From: Candidatus Babeliales bacterium
GTDB taxonomy: Bacteria; Babelota; Babeliae; Babelales; Chromulinivoraceae
Direction of reading: 5' to 3'
Length of the DNA: 23,592 nt
NCBI GenBank assembly: GCA_041660205.1
Contig: JBAZWT010000014.1
Coordinates: forward strand, 1-23,592
Part shown: piece after piece, positions 7,163-13,791 of the stretch
Position numbering within the stretch: position 1 is the first letter of the stretch
How the letters are laid out: each line of letters opens with the position of its first letter
Position numbers and translations under genes: made by a program
Notes under the pieces: generated by a model
What the model saw: only the letters and a program-made list of their open reading frames with translations
The model's database searches: none
Told to the model about the DNA's origin: nothing

Positions 7163-8434
7163 TTATTCTGCTTGCTTTTGCTCGAGATGTTTTTTTATAG
7201 TTGCAGCTTCTTTGGCTAATTTTTCGAGTTTTTGCAGTTCTCGCTGCGCTTGTGTAGCCAGTTTTTCTTTAGTCAGTTGTTCTTGTTGTTTTTCTGCATG
7301 TTGTCGTTCTTGCTCCAACTCTTGTTGTTTTTTGAGTAGTTTTGTTTTCTGAGTTAGCTTTTCAAGCCGTTGTAATTCTTGTCGCGTTTGTGCGTCTTGT
7401 TTTGCATGAGCTTCTTGCGTGCGTTGTATTTCTGCATTTTGTTTTGCTTGCTGTTCAGCTCTTTGTTTTTTGAGAGCTGCAGCTTCTTTGGCTAATTTTT
7501 CTCGTCGTTGCTGCTCTTGTCGTGCTTGGGCTTGCAGTTTTTGCTTTGCTTGCAGTGCACGTTGTTTTTCTTCGTTTCGTCGAGCTTGATCTGCATCTTG
7601 TTGTTTTTTTATAGTTGCAGCTTCTTGAGTTAGTTTGTCGAGTTTTTGTAGTTCTTGTTGAGCATCTGCTTCTTGTTGCTCCCGAATTTCGTGTGCTTGT
7701 TGTTGCTTAGCAGCTGCCTTTTTCATGACAGATTCTTCTGGGATTTTTGTTGCAAGTTTATTTAAAACGTTAGATTGAAGTTCTTTATTAAAATTGTTCC
7801 AGTTTGGAATTTCTTTAAGTATTTGAGCGTCGACTGGTTTGCTTAGATCAAGCGTAACTTTGTCAGCATAAAAATTTGCAACAATTTTTGTTAAGGCGTC
7901 TAGTCCAACTTTCAAATCCTCAGCTCTTGCAAGAGCATCATATTGCTGCGTGAGCGGTTGAGTCGGATTAATTTTTGTCATATCGACTACTTTGAATTGT
8001 AATTGTTTTTTTGCATTAAGAGCGGTAATTAAAACTTCATGATCTTTTAAAGATGGTTTCATTTCATCTTTCATGCCGTCAACTTCTTGTCTAAATTGCT
8101 CTTTTTTTTCTTGAATAGCGGTATCTTTTTCTAGCTTGTCCATTGAGCTGTCAGCTTTGATAAGATTGACCATGTCTTGCATGTTTTTTGATCTAACATT
8201 CATCCATTCATTTAAAACTTCTTGTTTGTCCTGTGTGCTTAATTTTTCTAAATTTTCTAAAAGAGCTTTGTTTTGTGACTGATCGTTAGGATTTTCAGCC
8301 ATGTTTTTTAAAATAGATTTAGTTTGACCTTTAGACCACCAAGAAGTAATCGGACTGAAAGTACTTGTAGGTAGCACTATTGAGAGTATGCATAGCAACG
8401 TGATCGATAGATATTTTTTAATAATTTTATTCAT
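7163..8434 (-). CDS. PF1: exported protein-family member with C-terminal 46-residue repeats
   Basis: A 423-residue protein. Signal peptide at residues 1-27; the ATG at 8434 is chosen over the frame's upstream ATG at 8470 because AGGA sits just upstream and the signal peptide starts there. The family domain follows directly (about 30-235): WWSKGQTKSILKNMAENP, LEKLSTQDKQE, PSLK, VVDMTKINPTQPLTQQYDAL, FYADKV and IPNWNNF. Residues 260-423 are a charged coiled coil made of three 46-residue repeats plus a 26-residue partial copy. The neighbouring gene downstream codes for an ankyrin-like protein. A family-type promoter lies upstream at 8501-8530. Function unknown; the architecture suggests an exported structural or binding protein. 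Confidence 0.85.
   Translation of the reverse strand: MNKIIKKYLSITLLCILSIVLPTSTFSPITSWWSKGQTKSILKNMAENPNDQSQNKALLENLEKLSTQDKQEVLNEWMNVRSKNMQDMVNLIKADSSMDKLEKDTAIQEKKEQFRQEVDGMKDEMKPSLKDHEVLITALNAKKQLQFKVVDMTKINPTQPLTQQYDALARAEDLKVGLDALTKIVANFYADKVTLDLSKPVDAQILKEIPNWNNFNKELQSNVLNKLATKIPEESVMKKAAAKQQQAHEIREQQEADAQQELQKLDKLTQEAATIKKQQDADQARRNEEKQRALQAKQKLQAQARQEQQRREKLAKEAAALKKQRAEQQAKQNAEIQRTQEAHAKQDAQTRQELQRLEKLTQKTKLLKKQQELEQERQHAEKQQEQLTKEKLATQAQRELQKLEKLAKEAATIKKHLEQKQAE
7166..7657 (-). repeat. 3.6 tandem copies of a 138-bp (46-residue) coding repeat
   Basis: In the PF1 protein, units start at residues 260, 306, 352 and 398. Each begins with a variant of QELQKLEKLTQEAATIKKQ, and the first three are exactly 46 residues long. 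The last copy stops after 26 residues at the end of the protein. The amino-acid pattern is better kept than the DNA, suggesting older duplications under selection. Confidence 0.9.
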
Positions 8435-8500
8435 TTTGTTTTCCTTTTTTTTCAACGGAATATATTCCAATTTTCAGTGTTGAAAATCTAATTTTTTTTC

Positions 8501-8530
8501 ATTCTGTCACAAGCAGCGATTGGGTTACAA
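8501..8530 (-). promoter_or_regulatory. Family promoter of PF1
   Basis: On the minus strand: TTGTAA (8525-8530), an 18-nt spacer, then CAGAAT (8501-8506), with TGTGA directly before the -10-like element. The same arrangement stands before all six family genes in this window. Confidence 0.6.
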
Positions 8531-8560
8531 TAGTTTGATTTTTATTTTTGTGTAATTAGT

Positions 8561-8594
8561 CGGTTTAATCAGTTGGTCGGTTTAATCAGTTGGT
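8561..8594 (+). repeat. 17-bp tandem duplication at the edge of a MITE-like repeat
   Basis: The unit CGGTTTAATCAGTTGGT occurs twice without mismatch (8561-8577, 8578-8594). The second copy runs directly into CACCCAGGC of the neighbouring inverted repeat. Confidence 0.85.
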
Positions 8595-8663
8595 CACCCA
8601 GGCTTCCAACCGTCGCCAAGGGCTATGGCGGACACGGTCGCACAAGGCTACGCCTGGGTAACC
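8592..8663. repeat. Short MITE/REP-like element, copy C
   Basis: GGTCACCCAGGC (8592-8603) pairs with GCCTGGGTAACC (8652-8663) at 11 of 12 positions, framing a 48-nt core with GTCGCCAAGGGCTATGGCGG and ACACGG. The left half matches 3815-3855 in composite repeat A. The outer flanks TTAGTCGGT and ACCGACTAA extend the similarity to the ends of composite A. The rest of the 8435-8765 gap holds the divergent promoter regions of PF1 and mnmA and no gene that I can see. Confidence 0.75.
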
Positions 8664-8765
8664 GACTAAATTAAACAAATATGAACAACTATTTTCAGAA
8701 TAGAATAAATCTTATATTTCATGTAAAATAAACTATATAAACAAATCACTTTTTTAGGTTTTTAA

Positions 8766-9860
8766 ATGAAAAAAATAGCAGTCTTAGTTTCAGGCGGTGT
8801 CGATAGCTCAGTTGCTCTCGCACTTTTAAAAGAGCAGGGTCACGACGTGACTGCGTTTTATTTAAAAATCTGGCTTGAAGATGAGCTGTCTTATTTAGGC
8901 TCATGCCCATGGGAGCAAGATCTAGAGTATGCCCGTGGAGTCTGTGAAAAGCTCAATGTACCCCTTAAAATAGTTTCAATGCAGCAAGAGTATCATACTC
9001 GAGTGGTGTCTTACATGCTTGATGACATTCGGGCAGGGCGCACGCCTAACCCCGACATGCTGTGCAATCAACAAGTTAAATTCGGTGCTTTTTACGATGC
9101 AATCGATAATGCTCCTGACGGTGAGTACTTTGAACACGTAGCAACTGGGCATTACGCACAAATTGAACATACATCGTATGAACATACACCAACCCTCTCC
9201 GTTTTAAAAAAGGGTAAAGACCCGGTAAAAGATCAGACCTACTTTTTAGCATATCTTTCACAAGAGCAACTTAAGCGTGCCCTTTTTCCTATCGGTGGCT
9301 TTGAAAAATTTGAAGTTCGTGAGCTTGCAAGAAAATATGATCTGCCAACGCAGGATCGTAAAGACTCACAAGGGATTTGCTTCCTAGGCAAATTTCAATT
9401 CTCTGATTTTTTAAAAGCTCATCTTGGTACTAAAATTGGTGACATAGTCGAATTTGAAACTGGTGCAAAGCTTGGAGTGCATGAAGGATTTTGGTTTTAC
9501 ACCATTGGTCAACGCCAAGGCTTAGGCCTTTCGGGTGGCCCTTGGTATGTGGTCTCTAAAGATGCAGCCAAAAATATCGTCTACATTTCAAAAACGTACG
9601 GATCGGTAACAGAGCATAAATCAGGCATGATCGTTAAAAACTTTAACTGGATCCAGGGCAGCGCAAGCTTAAAAACTAATCTCGACGTCCGATTTCGCCA
9701 TGGTCCTGCGGTGCACGCCGCAACGGTCACAGCACACGGTACAGATGTTACCATCATGCTTAACACCGAAAGTAAGCAGGGGATTGCCGCAGGGCAATTT
9801 GCGGTACTGTATGATGGTGATGTGTGCCTTGGCGGTGGAATCATTGAGCAGGCTTTATAG
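8766..9860 (+). CDS. mnmA: tRNA-specific 2-thiouridylase MnmA
   Basis: The 364-residue enzyme makes the 2-thio group of wobble uridine 34 in tRNA-Lys, -Glu and -Gln, using ATP to adenylate the base and a relayed persulfide sulfur. The PP-loop SGGVDSS is at residues 9-15. The two catalytic cysteines are visible: Cys100 in NPDMLCNQQVKF and Cys205 in DSQGICFLGK. GHYAQ and DQTYFLAYLSQEQL are also family-specific. The C-terminal beta-barrel end reads GQFAVLYDGDVCLGGGII. The insertion with YLGSCPWEQDLEYA (about 43-56) resembles the plant and organelle-like branch of the family. Transcription diverges from PF1. A strong terminator follows. Confidence 0.97.
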   Translation: MKKIAVLVSGGVDSSVALALLKEQGHDVTAFYLKIWLEDELSYLGSCPWEQDLEYARGVCEKLNVPLKIVSMQQEYHTRVVSYMLDDIRAGRTPNPDMLCNQQVKFGAFYDAIDNAPDGEYFEHVATGHYAQIEHTSYEHTPTLSVLKKGKDPVKDQTYFLAYLSQEQLKRALFPIGGFEKFEVRELARKYDLPTQDRKDSQGICFLGKFQFSDFLKAHLGTKIGDIVEFETGAKLGVHEGFWFYTIGQRQGLGLSGGPWYVVSKDAAKNIVYISKTYGSVTEHKSGMIVKNFNWIQGSASLKTNLDVRFRHGPAVHAATVTAHGTDVTIMLNTESKQGIAAGQFAVLYDGDVCLGGGIIEQAL

Positions 9861-9880
9861 ATTTGAAAATTAAGAAATAA

Positions 9881-9914
9881 AAAGAAGCTGACTTTTAAAT
9901 CAGCTTCTTTTTTT
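9881..9914 (+). terminator. Rho-independent terminator of mnmA, probably bidirectional
   Basis: AAAGAAGCTGA (9881-9891) and TCAGCTTCTTT (9900-9910) form an 11-bp perfect stem with an 8-nt loop, followed by a T-run to 9914. The A-rich left flank gives a T-run on the minus strand too, so it could also end PF2, whose stop is at 9939. Confidence 0.9.
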
Positions 9915-9938
9915 AGGTGCTTAAAATAAATTTAGTTG

Positions 9939-11591
9939 TTACAAGTTTAACAGTCTTTCGTATGCTGCTCGTTCTTCTGGTGTTCGAGTGTCACCACTAA
10001 ATATTGATGAGCTACCAGCTGAATTACCATATTCTGTTGAAGTTTGACTTATTACATCTGAAGGATTGACGCTCTTCGCAACTAAATTTATATATTTTGT
10101 TTTCAATTCTGGGGATAAACTAGCAAAAATAGTAGAACCTTTTTTTGATATTTGAGTTCTTACAAATTTTTGTTTGTCTAAAGTTAATGAATCATAATTT
10201 TCAAGAGCTTGCGACATTGTTGCAACTTGTTCAACGGAAGATAATTTACTATAGTTTTCTGATTTTAAGTTATCAAATAAACTTCTCACTGTCGCTACGG
10301 GTTGTGCAGTTCTAGATGATTCCGGTTGAGTTTGCTCAAAAGAAGTATTAGGTATTTCAGTTAATGCAGTTATCACTGGTTCAGTTTCCATTGTTCTGTT
10401 TTCAGCTGCTACAATTGGTTTATTTTCAAATTGTCTTTGCAGAGCATTCACATCTCGAATTGTATCTTGTTGTCTTATAGTCCCTGATGAAGGTTCGTTA
10501 AAAGTAGGTTCTACTCTGCTTGGTATAGGTTCTGCAACTCTTACATCAGCCTTAACTAACATTTTGTTAACCATTACCGTTACAAGATCTGGGTTTATAG
10601 TTTCATCTTCAGGATTTGTAGAAAACTTTGAAAGATTTACATCTTTAAGTCGGTCTTTGAAATTCTCCAAAACTGCATCTGTTACTTTTCGTTGTTGCTC
10701 TTCGAGTGAATTATTTTTATCTACTCGAACTGTTAAACCTTTTATGTAAAAATCAGCCATGCGATTTAAAATAGCATTAACAGTTGTGTAATCTTTACTT
10801 TTTCCATCATAAATTCCCTCGTTGTGAGAACCTGATAACTCACTTGTATCTGCAAAAGGATTATATTCAGACATGTTATAAATTTTAAACGTAACGTGGG
10901 ATGGATTTACATCTATCGCACCATTTGCTAATTTTGGTCTTCTTTCCACAAGCATTTGATCAGAGTTAAGCATGCCAGAATTTTCAATTTCAGTTCTTAA
11001 TTGCGAAAATTTTTCATTGAAGCTTGTAAGAATATTATTTTTAGTTATTTCCATCGTTGCATTATCAAGCTCTTTTCTGAAAGCCTTTTTTATATCTTGA
11101 GAACCTTCGTTGAAAATTTCTTCTTTTTGTAACGTATCACATTTTCTAACGCTCTGAACTATTTCATTGTTTTCTATAGAACGCTGGTTAGTTCTATTGG
11201 GATTGAAATCAAATTTGTGAGCTGTTTTATCAAAGCCTGTCATTCTGCTTGAAAATCCACTTTTTGCTTCAGCTAAATCACCATAACCAAAGAAAGATTT
11301 AACACTTTCCCAAGTTCTTCTAGCCCAATGTTTTTCTGTTGTTGCAGTAGGATGATTTTCAATGTGATTTTCTTTTGGAGTTACTTCGTTTCGAAGTCTA
11401 CCTAAAGCTTCTTTTGCTAGTTCTTGACGATTAATGCGGTCTTGACGTTCTTGGTTTTGTTGTTCCAGAGTTGAACGTTCTGGTTGATTTTGTTGAGTCT
11501 GCTGTTGCTCATATCCTTCATCCATTGCCTTCAATCCAAAACCAGCACACAGTGCTATGAGCAGTAGGCTTAATTTTATATTTTTTTTCAT
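9939..11591 (-). CDS. PF2: distant member of the exported protein family
   Basis: A 550-residue protein. I start at the ATG at 11591 (MKKNIKLSLLLIALCAGFG; signal peptide 1-22) because GGAGAG precedes it; two further upstream in-frame ATGs lack support. A Gln/Glu-rich region (about 28-65) follows. The middle resembles the family domain only loosely: about 135-175 corresponds to the LKKLSxKDKQE block, VTFKIYNMSEYNPF (about 233-246) corresponds to VIDMSKIDPTQ, and NAILNRMADFYI (about 272-283) corresponds to the SEYYADKV helix. The C-terminal third (about 340-550) is Ser/Thr/Asn-rich with no recognised domain. The family promoter lies at 11635-11664. Membership is inferred from motif order, promoter and signal peptide; a profile comparison is needed. 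Confidence 0.75.
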   Translation of the reverse strand: MKKNIKLSLLLIALCAGFGLKAMDEGYEQQQTQQNQPERSTLEQQNQERQDRINRQELAKEALGRLRNEVTPKENHIENHPTATTEKHWARRTWESVKSFFGYGDLAEAKSGFSSRMTGFDKTAHKFDFNPNRTNQRSIENNEIVQSVRKCDTLQKEEIFNEGSQDIKKAFRKELDNATMEITKNNILTSFNEKFSQLRTEIENSGMLNSDQMLVERRPKLANGAIDVNPSHVTFKIYNMSEYNPFADTSELSGSHNEGIYDGKSKDYTTVNAILNRMADFYIKGLTVRVDKNNSLEEQQRKVTDAVLENFKDRLKDVNLSKFSTNPEDETINPDLVTVMVNKMLVKADVRVAEPIPSRVEPTFNEPSSGTIRQQDTIRDVNALQRQFENKPIVAAENRTMETEPVITALTEIPNTSFEQTQPESSRTAQPVATVRSLFDNLKSENYSKLSSVEQVATMSQALENYDSLTLDKQKFVRTQISKKGSTIFASLSPELKTKYINLVAKSVNPSDVISQTSTEYGNSAGSSSIFSGDTRTPEERAAYERLLNL

Positions 11592-11634
11592 GCTTCTCTC
11601 CATCTTTAGCATGTTTTTATAACTTTATAAATTC

Positions 11635-11664
11635 AGTTTGTCACAGTGGGAAGGGGAAAAGCAA
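11635..11664 (-). promoter_or_regulatory. Family promoter of PF2
   Basis: On the minus strand: TTGCTT (11659-11664), an 18-nt spacer, then CAAACT (11635-11640), preceded by TGTGA as in PF1. It lies about 44 nt upstream of the ATG. Confidence 0.55.
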
Positions 11665-11820
11665 GGGTTTTTGGTAATAAAGTAGCTTGTTTAGTTTAGT
11701 CAATTGTTGCTATCTACATTGTTTTTTTAATGAATTTTTTGTTTCGCTCATGCCGCGAAGGCACCCAAATCCAGCCGTCCCAGCCTTCGCAAAACGCTTC
11801 GGCGGGCAGGCTGCTTTCAG

Positions 11821-11836
11821 CTATGGCGGACACGGG
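11821..11836. repeat. GCTATGGCGGACACGG-type module in a gene-free stretch
   Basis: The CTATGGCGGACACGGG block recurs as variants at 3836-3853, 8622-8637 and 11977-11992, and inverted at 12237-12252. Around it (11740-11840) are further GC-rich short palindromic pieces, e.g. CAGCCTTCGC paired with GGCGGGCAGGCTG. The flanking 11665-11740 is AT-rich, with nothing I can identify. Confidence 0.6.
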
Positions 11837-11867
11837 CCGTTATTTTAAGGAAAATTTATAAAATAGG

Positions 11868-12391
11868 TTCATACCCAGGAGTTAGCTCGTATGCGCCCAG
11901 CCTACGCTTGTAATTCAAACTAGCCGCTCGTCCTGAGTTAATTTTTGTAAAAAATTAGTATCGAAGGATAGCAAAGCTACGGCGGACACGGCCAAGGGCA
12001 AATACGAGTATTAACTCCGACTCCAGCTCAAGAAAAAATGAATTAAAGAATCAAGCTTCCCCATCAGGAAATACTTTGCGATGGAGCCCCTGTTTCGTTT
12101 TAACGAAGCAGGATAGGCGAATGCATTTTTATTTCCGTAGGGGGTTTTTAAAGGGGCGCTAGCCACTTGGATACCTGTTCCCCCAATCCTCCTACGTATT
12201 TCACTTTGTTCATTTACTACGTAGGACCTTGGTGTTGCCTGTCCTCCGTAGCTCCTCTATTCTTCAATGCTAATTTTATCCGAAAATTAAATCAGGACGA
12301 GCGGAGTACTATAGTTTAACGGCGTAGGACGGAGTAAGAATACTTGGGCGCTGTCCCGCGTAGGGACAGAGTTGAATGCTTGAAAAATAAA
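11868..12391. repeat. Structured hairpin repeat, copy B (with insertions)
   Basis: Homologous to 4097-4356. The outer stem GGAGTTA (11878-11884) / TAACTCC (12012-12018) and inner stem CTCGTAT (11886-11892) / ATACGAG (12002-12008) are kept, although the loop has gained about 96 bp (11898-11993) flanked by GCC direct repeats. An extra hairpin (CCTGTTTCGTT / AACGAAGCAGG, 12088-12111) is inserted between GGAGCC and GGCGAATGC. Another hairpin, CCTACGTA (12191-12198) / TACGTAGG (12218-12225), replaces those of copy A. The terminal stem CTGTCCC (12351-12357) / GGGACAG (12363-12369) is kept with a paired change. The block ends 5 bp from the PF3 stop codon. No gene is seen in 11665-12395. Confidence 0.8.
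11924..12304. repeat. Imperfect 69-bp inverted repeat within copy B
   Basis: The left arm 11924-11992 and the inverted right arm 12237-12304 share CCGCTCGTCCTGA, then TTAATTTT, AAAATTAG, GAAG-ATAG, AGCTACGG and GGACA, in the same order and spacing. That is roughly four of five positions. It looks like two oppositely oriented copies of one mobile module inserted into the hairpin repeat. Confidence 0.8.
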
Positions 12392-12395
12392 CAAT

Positions 12396-13565
12396 CTAGT
12401 GGAGATCAACTGCTTGAGCAGCATCTCCTCTTTCTTTAGCCTGTCTTTTACGACGTTCCTTCGTCATTTTTTTATTACTTTTTTTCTCAGCTTTAACCAC
12501 TGGTTCAGCAATCACCGCTTGAGCAACTGACTCTTCAGGCAATGCATGTCCTGCTTTTAAAGCCGCTTTATCTTTTTCAAGTTGCTCTCTAAGCTCTTGA
12601 GCATGCAAAATATCTTTTTTGCGACGTTCTTCTTGTTCTTTATCTAATTTTGCATTTGTTTCTTGGCTTAAAAATTCTTTTGGAATTTTAGCGGTAAGTG
12701 TACTTAAAATATTGATTTGTAGTTGTCCATCAAAATTGTCCCAGTCTGGAATTGCGGTAATTATTTGCTCAGTGACTGGTTGATCAAAGTTAAGGTTTAC
12801 TTTGTTTGCATAATATTCCGTTACACTTTGCGCAAGGGCTTTTTCTGGCATGGTTATATCGCCTGATTTTTCAAGAGCGTCATACTGTTCGGTCAGTGGT
12901 TGTGTTGGATCAATTTTACTCATGTCTACTATTTCAAATATTTTGCTGTCTGAACCGTCTCCAGATGCAGAGAGAAACTCAGTAGGCTTTAAAGATAGCT
13001 TCATGACGTTTTGTATGTCTTCTGTCTCTGCTTTAAATTGATCTTTTACAGTTTCAATTTGATCATCTTTTTGTTCAATACTTAAAGAAGAGTCGTTTTC
13101 TATAGCTTTAATTTCGTTCTGTTCTTTTTTAATTCGAACGTGAGCCCACAGATCGTTAAGTGCTTTTTGTTTATCCTTAGTGCTTAAATCTTTCATTTTA
13201 TGAGCTAGGGCTTTAGCCTGTGACGCGTTACGAATGCCTAGGGCGTGGGAGTTCAATATTGATTTTGTACTTCTGTTGTTGAAATAATCTTTTATGGTAG
13301 ACAGCAAAGATGAAATTGAATCCATAACTTTGCTCAAAGCATTTTTTTGAGCTGTAGCTTCTGGCATAGCTTGACCTGATGTTTGCGGGATGTCAGAAAC
13401 AATCTCTGTTGGACTACTTACTACATCGGTAGATTGCTCAAATGCTTGCTCAAATGATTGTTCAGATTCTTGCGTTGCATATATCGGCAGTGTTGCAAGC
13501 AGTGTACAGAGCAGTGTAAAAGCTAGCATTGGCAATGCTAGGCAACTTTTGGTATTTTTAATCAT
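12396..13565 (-). CDS. PF3: exported protein-family member with basic C-terminus
   Basis: A 389-residue protein; signal peptide 1-30 (LPMLAFTLLCTLLATLPIYA), nearly the same as in PF4 and PF5. The ATG at 13565 is chosen because AAGGGATCGAAG directly upstream matches the RBS region of the two paralogs; the track-style start six codons earlier overlaps that RBS. Family domain at about 92-300: STKSIL, MKDLSTKDKQKALNDLW, SLKPTE, EIVDMSKIDPTQPLTEQYDA, YYANKV, IPDWDNFDGQL and AKIPKEF. A charged helix (about 305-340) and a very basic tail (KKSNKKMTKERRKRQAKER) end the protein. It is the shortest of the three tandem paralogs and lacks the J-domain region of PF4. The 3' end abuts hairpin repeat B. Function unknown. 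Confidence 0.85.
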   Translation of the reverse strand: MIKNTKSCLALPMLAFTLLCTLLATLPIYATQESEQSFEQAFEQSTDVVSSPTEIVSDIPQTSGQAMPEATAQKNALSKVMDSISSLLSTIKDYFNNRSTKSILNSHALGIRNASQAKALAHKMKDLSTKDKQKALNDLWAHVRIKKEQNEIKAIENDSSLSIEQKDDQIETVKDQFKAETEDIQNVMKLSLKPTEFLSASGDGSDSKIFEIVDMSKIDPTQPLTEQYDALEKSGDITMPEKALAQSVTEYYANKVNLNFDQPVTEQIITAIPDWDNFDGQLQINILSTLTAKIPKEFLSQETNAKLDKEQEERRKKDILHAQELREQLEKDKAALKAGHALPEESVAQAVIAEPVVKAEKKSNKKMTKERRKRQAKERGDAAQAVDLH

Positions 13566-13607
13566 CTTCGATCCCTTTTTCAATCATTTTTTGGAGTAAG
13601 CGTTGAA

Positions 13608-13637
13608 AATGTAATTTCTTACAATGTAATTTCTTAT
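13608..13637. repeat. 15-bp tandem duplication in the PF3 leader
   Basis: AATGTAATTTCTTAC (13608-13622) is repeated as AATGTAATTTCTTAT (13623-13637). PF5 has a single similar copy at its equivalent position. The duplication lies between the -10-like element and the RBS. Confidence 0.8.
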
Positions 13638-13667
13638 ATTGTGCCGTAAGGCTGCCTCGGCTTGCAA
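13638..13667 (-). promoter_or_regulatory. Family promoter of PF3
   Basis: On the minus strand: TTGCAA (13662-13667), an 18-nt spacer, then CACAAT (13638-13643), with the context CTCTTGCAAGCCG...TTACGGCACAAT shared with PF4 and PF5. Confidence 0.65.
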
Positions 13668-13730
13668 GAGTTTTGCTATGAAGTTTGTACAAGAGCTTAT
13701 AAGATCCATGTAGCTCTTAATGAAAATACT

Positions 13731-13756
13731 AAAGGGCACCCGGTTGGATGCCCTTT
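13731..13756 (-). terminator. Terminator of PF4
   Basis: AAAGGGCACCC (13731-13741) and GGATGCCCTTT (13746-13756) give an 11-bp stem with one G-T pair and a 4-nt loop, 35 nt past the PF4 stop. On the minus strand it is followed by AGTATTTTC. The same hairpin follows PF5 at 16108-16133. A second hairpin (AAGAGCT 13691-13697 / AGCTCTT 13712-13718) lies beyond it. Confidence 0.8.
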
Positions 13757-13791
13757 GTCGTAATCTATAACTTTGGTTAGTTATTATTTTT

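Noticed and set aside
7166..7657. Regularly spaced repeats resembling a CRISPR array
   Set aside because: The 138-bp period is coding, in frame, and lacks identical short repeats with unique spacers. I see no CRISPR array or cas gene in the window.
12351..12369. Hairpin just after PF3 as an intrinsic terminator
   Set aside because: It has a GC-rich stem but no T-run after it on the minus strand, and the same hairpin is part of a dispersed repeat, so it is better explained as a repeat.
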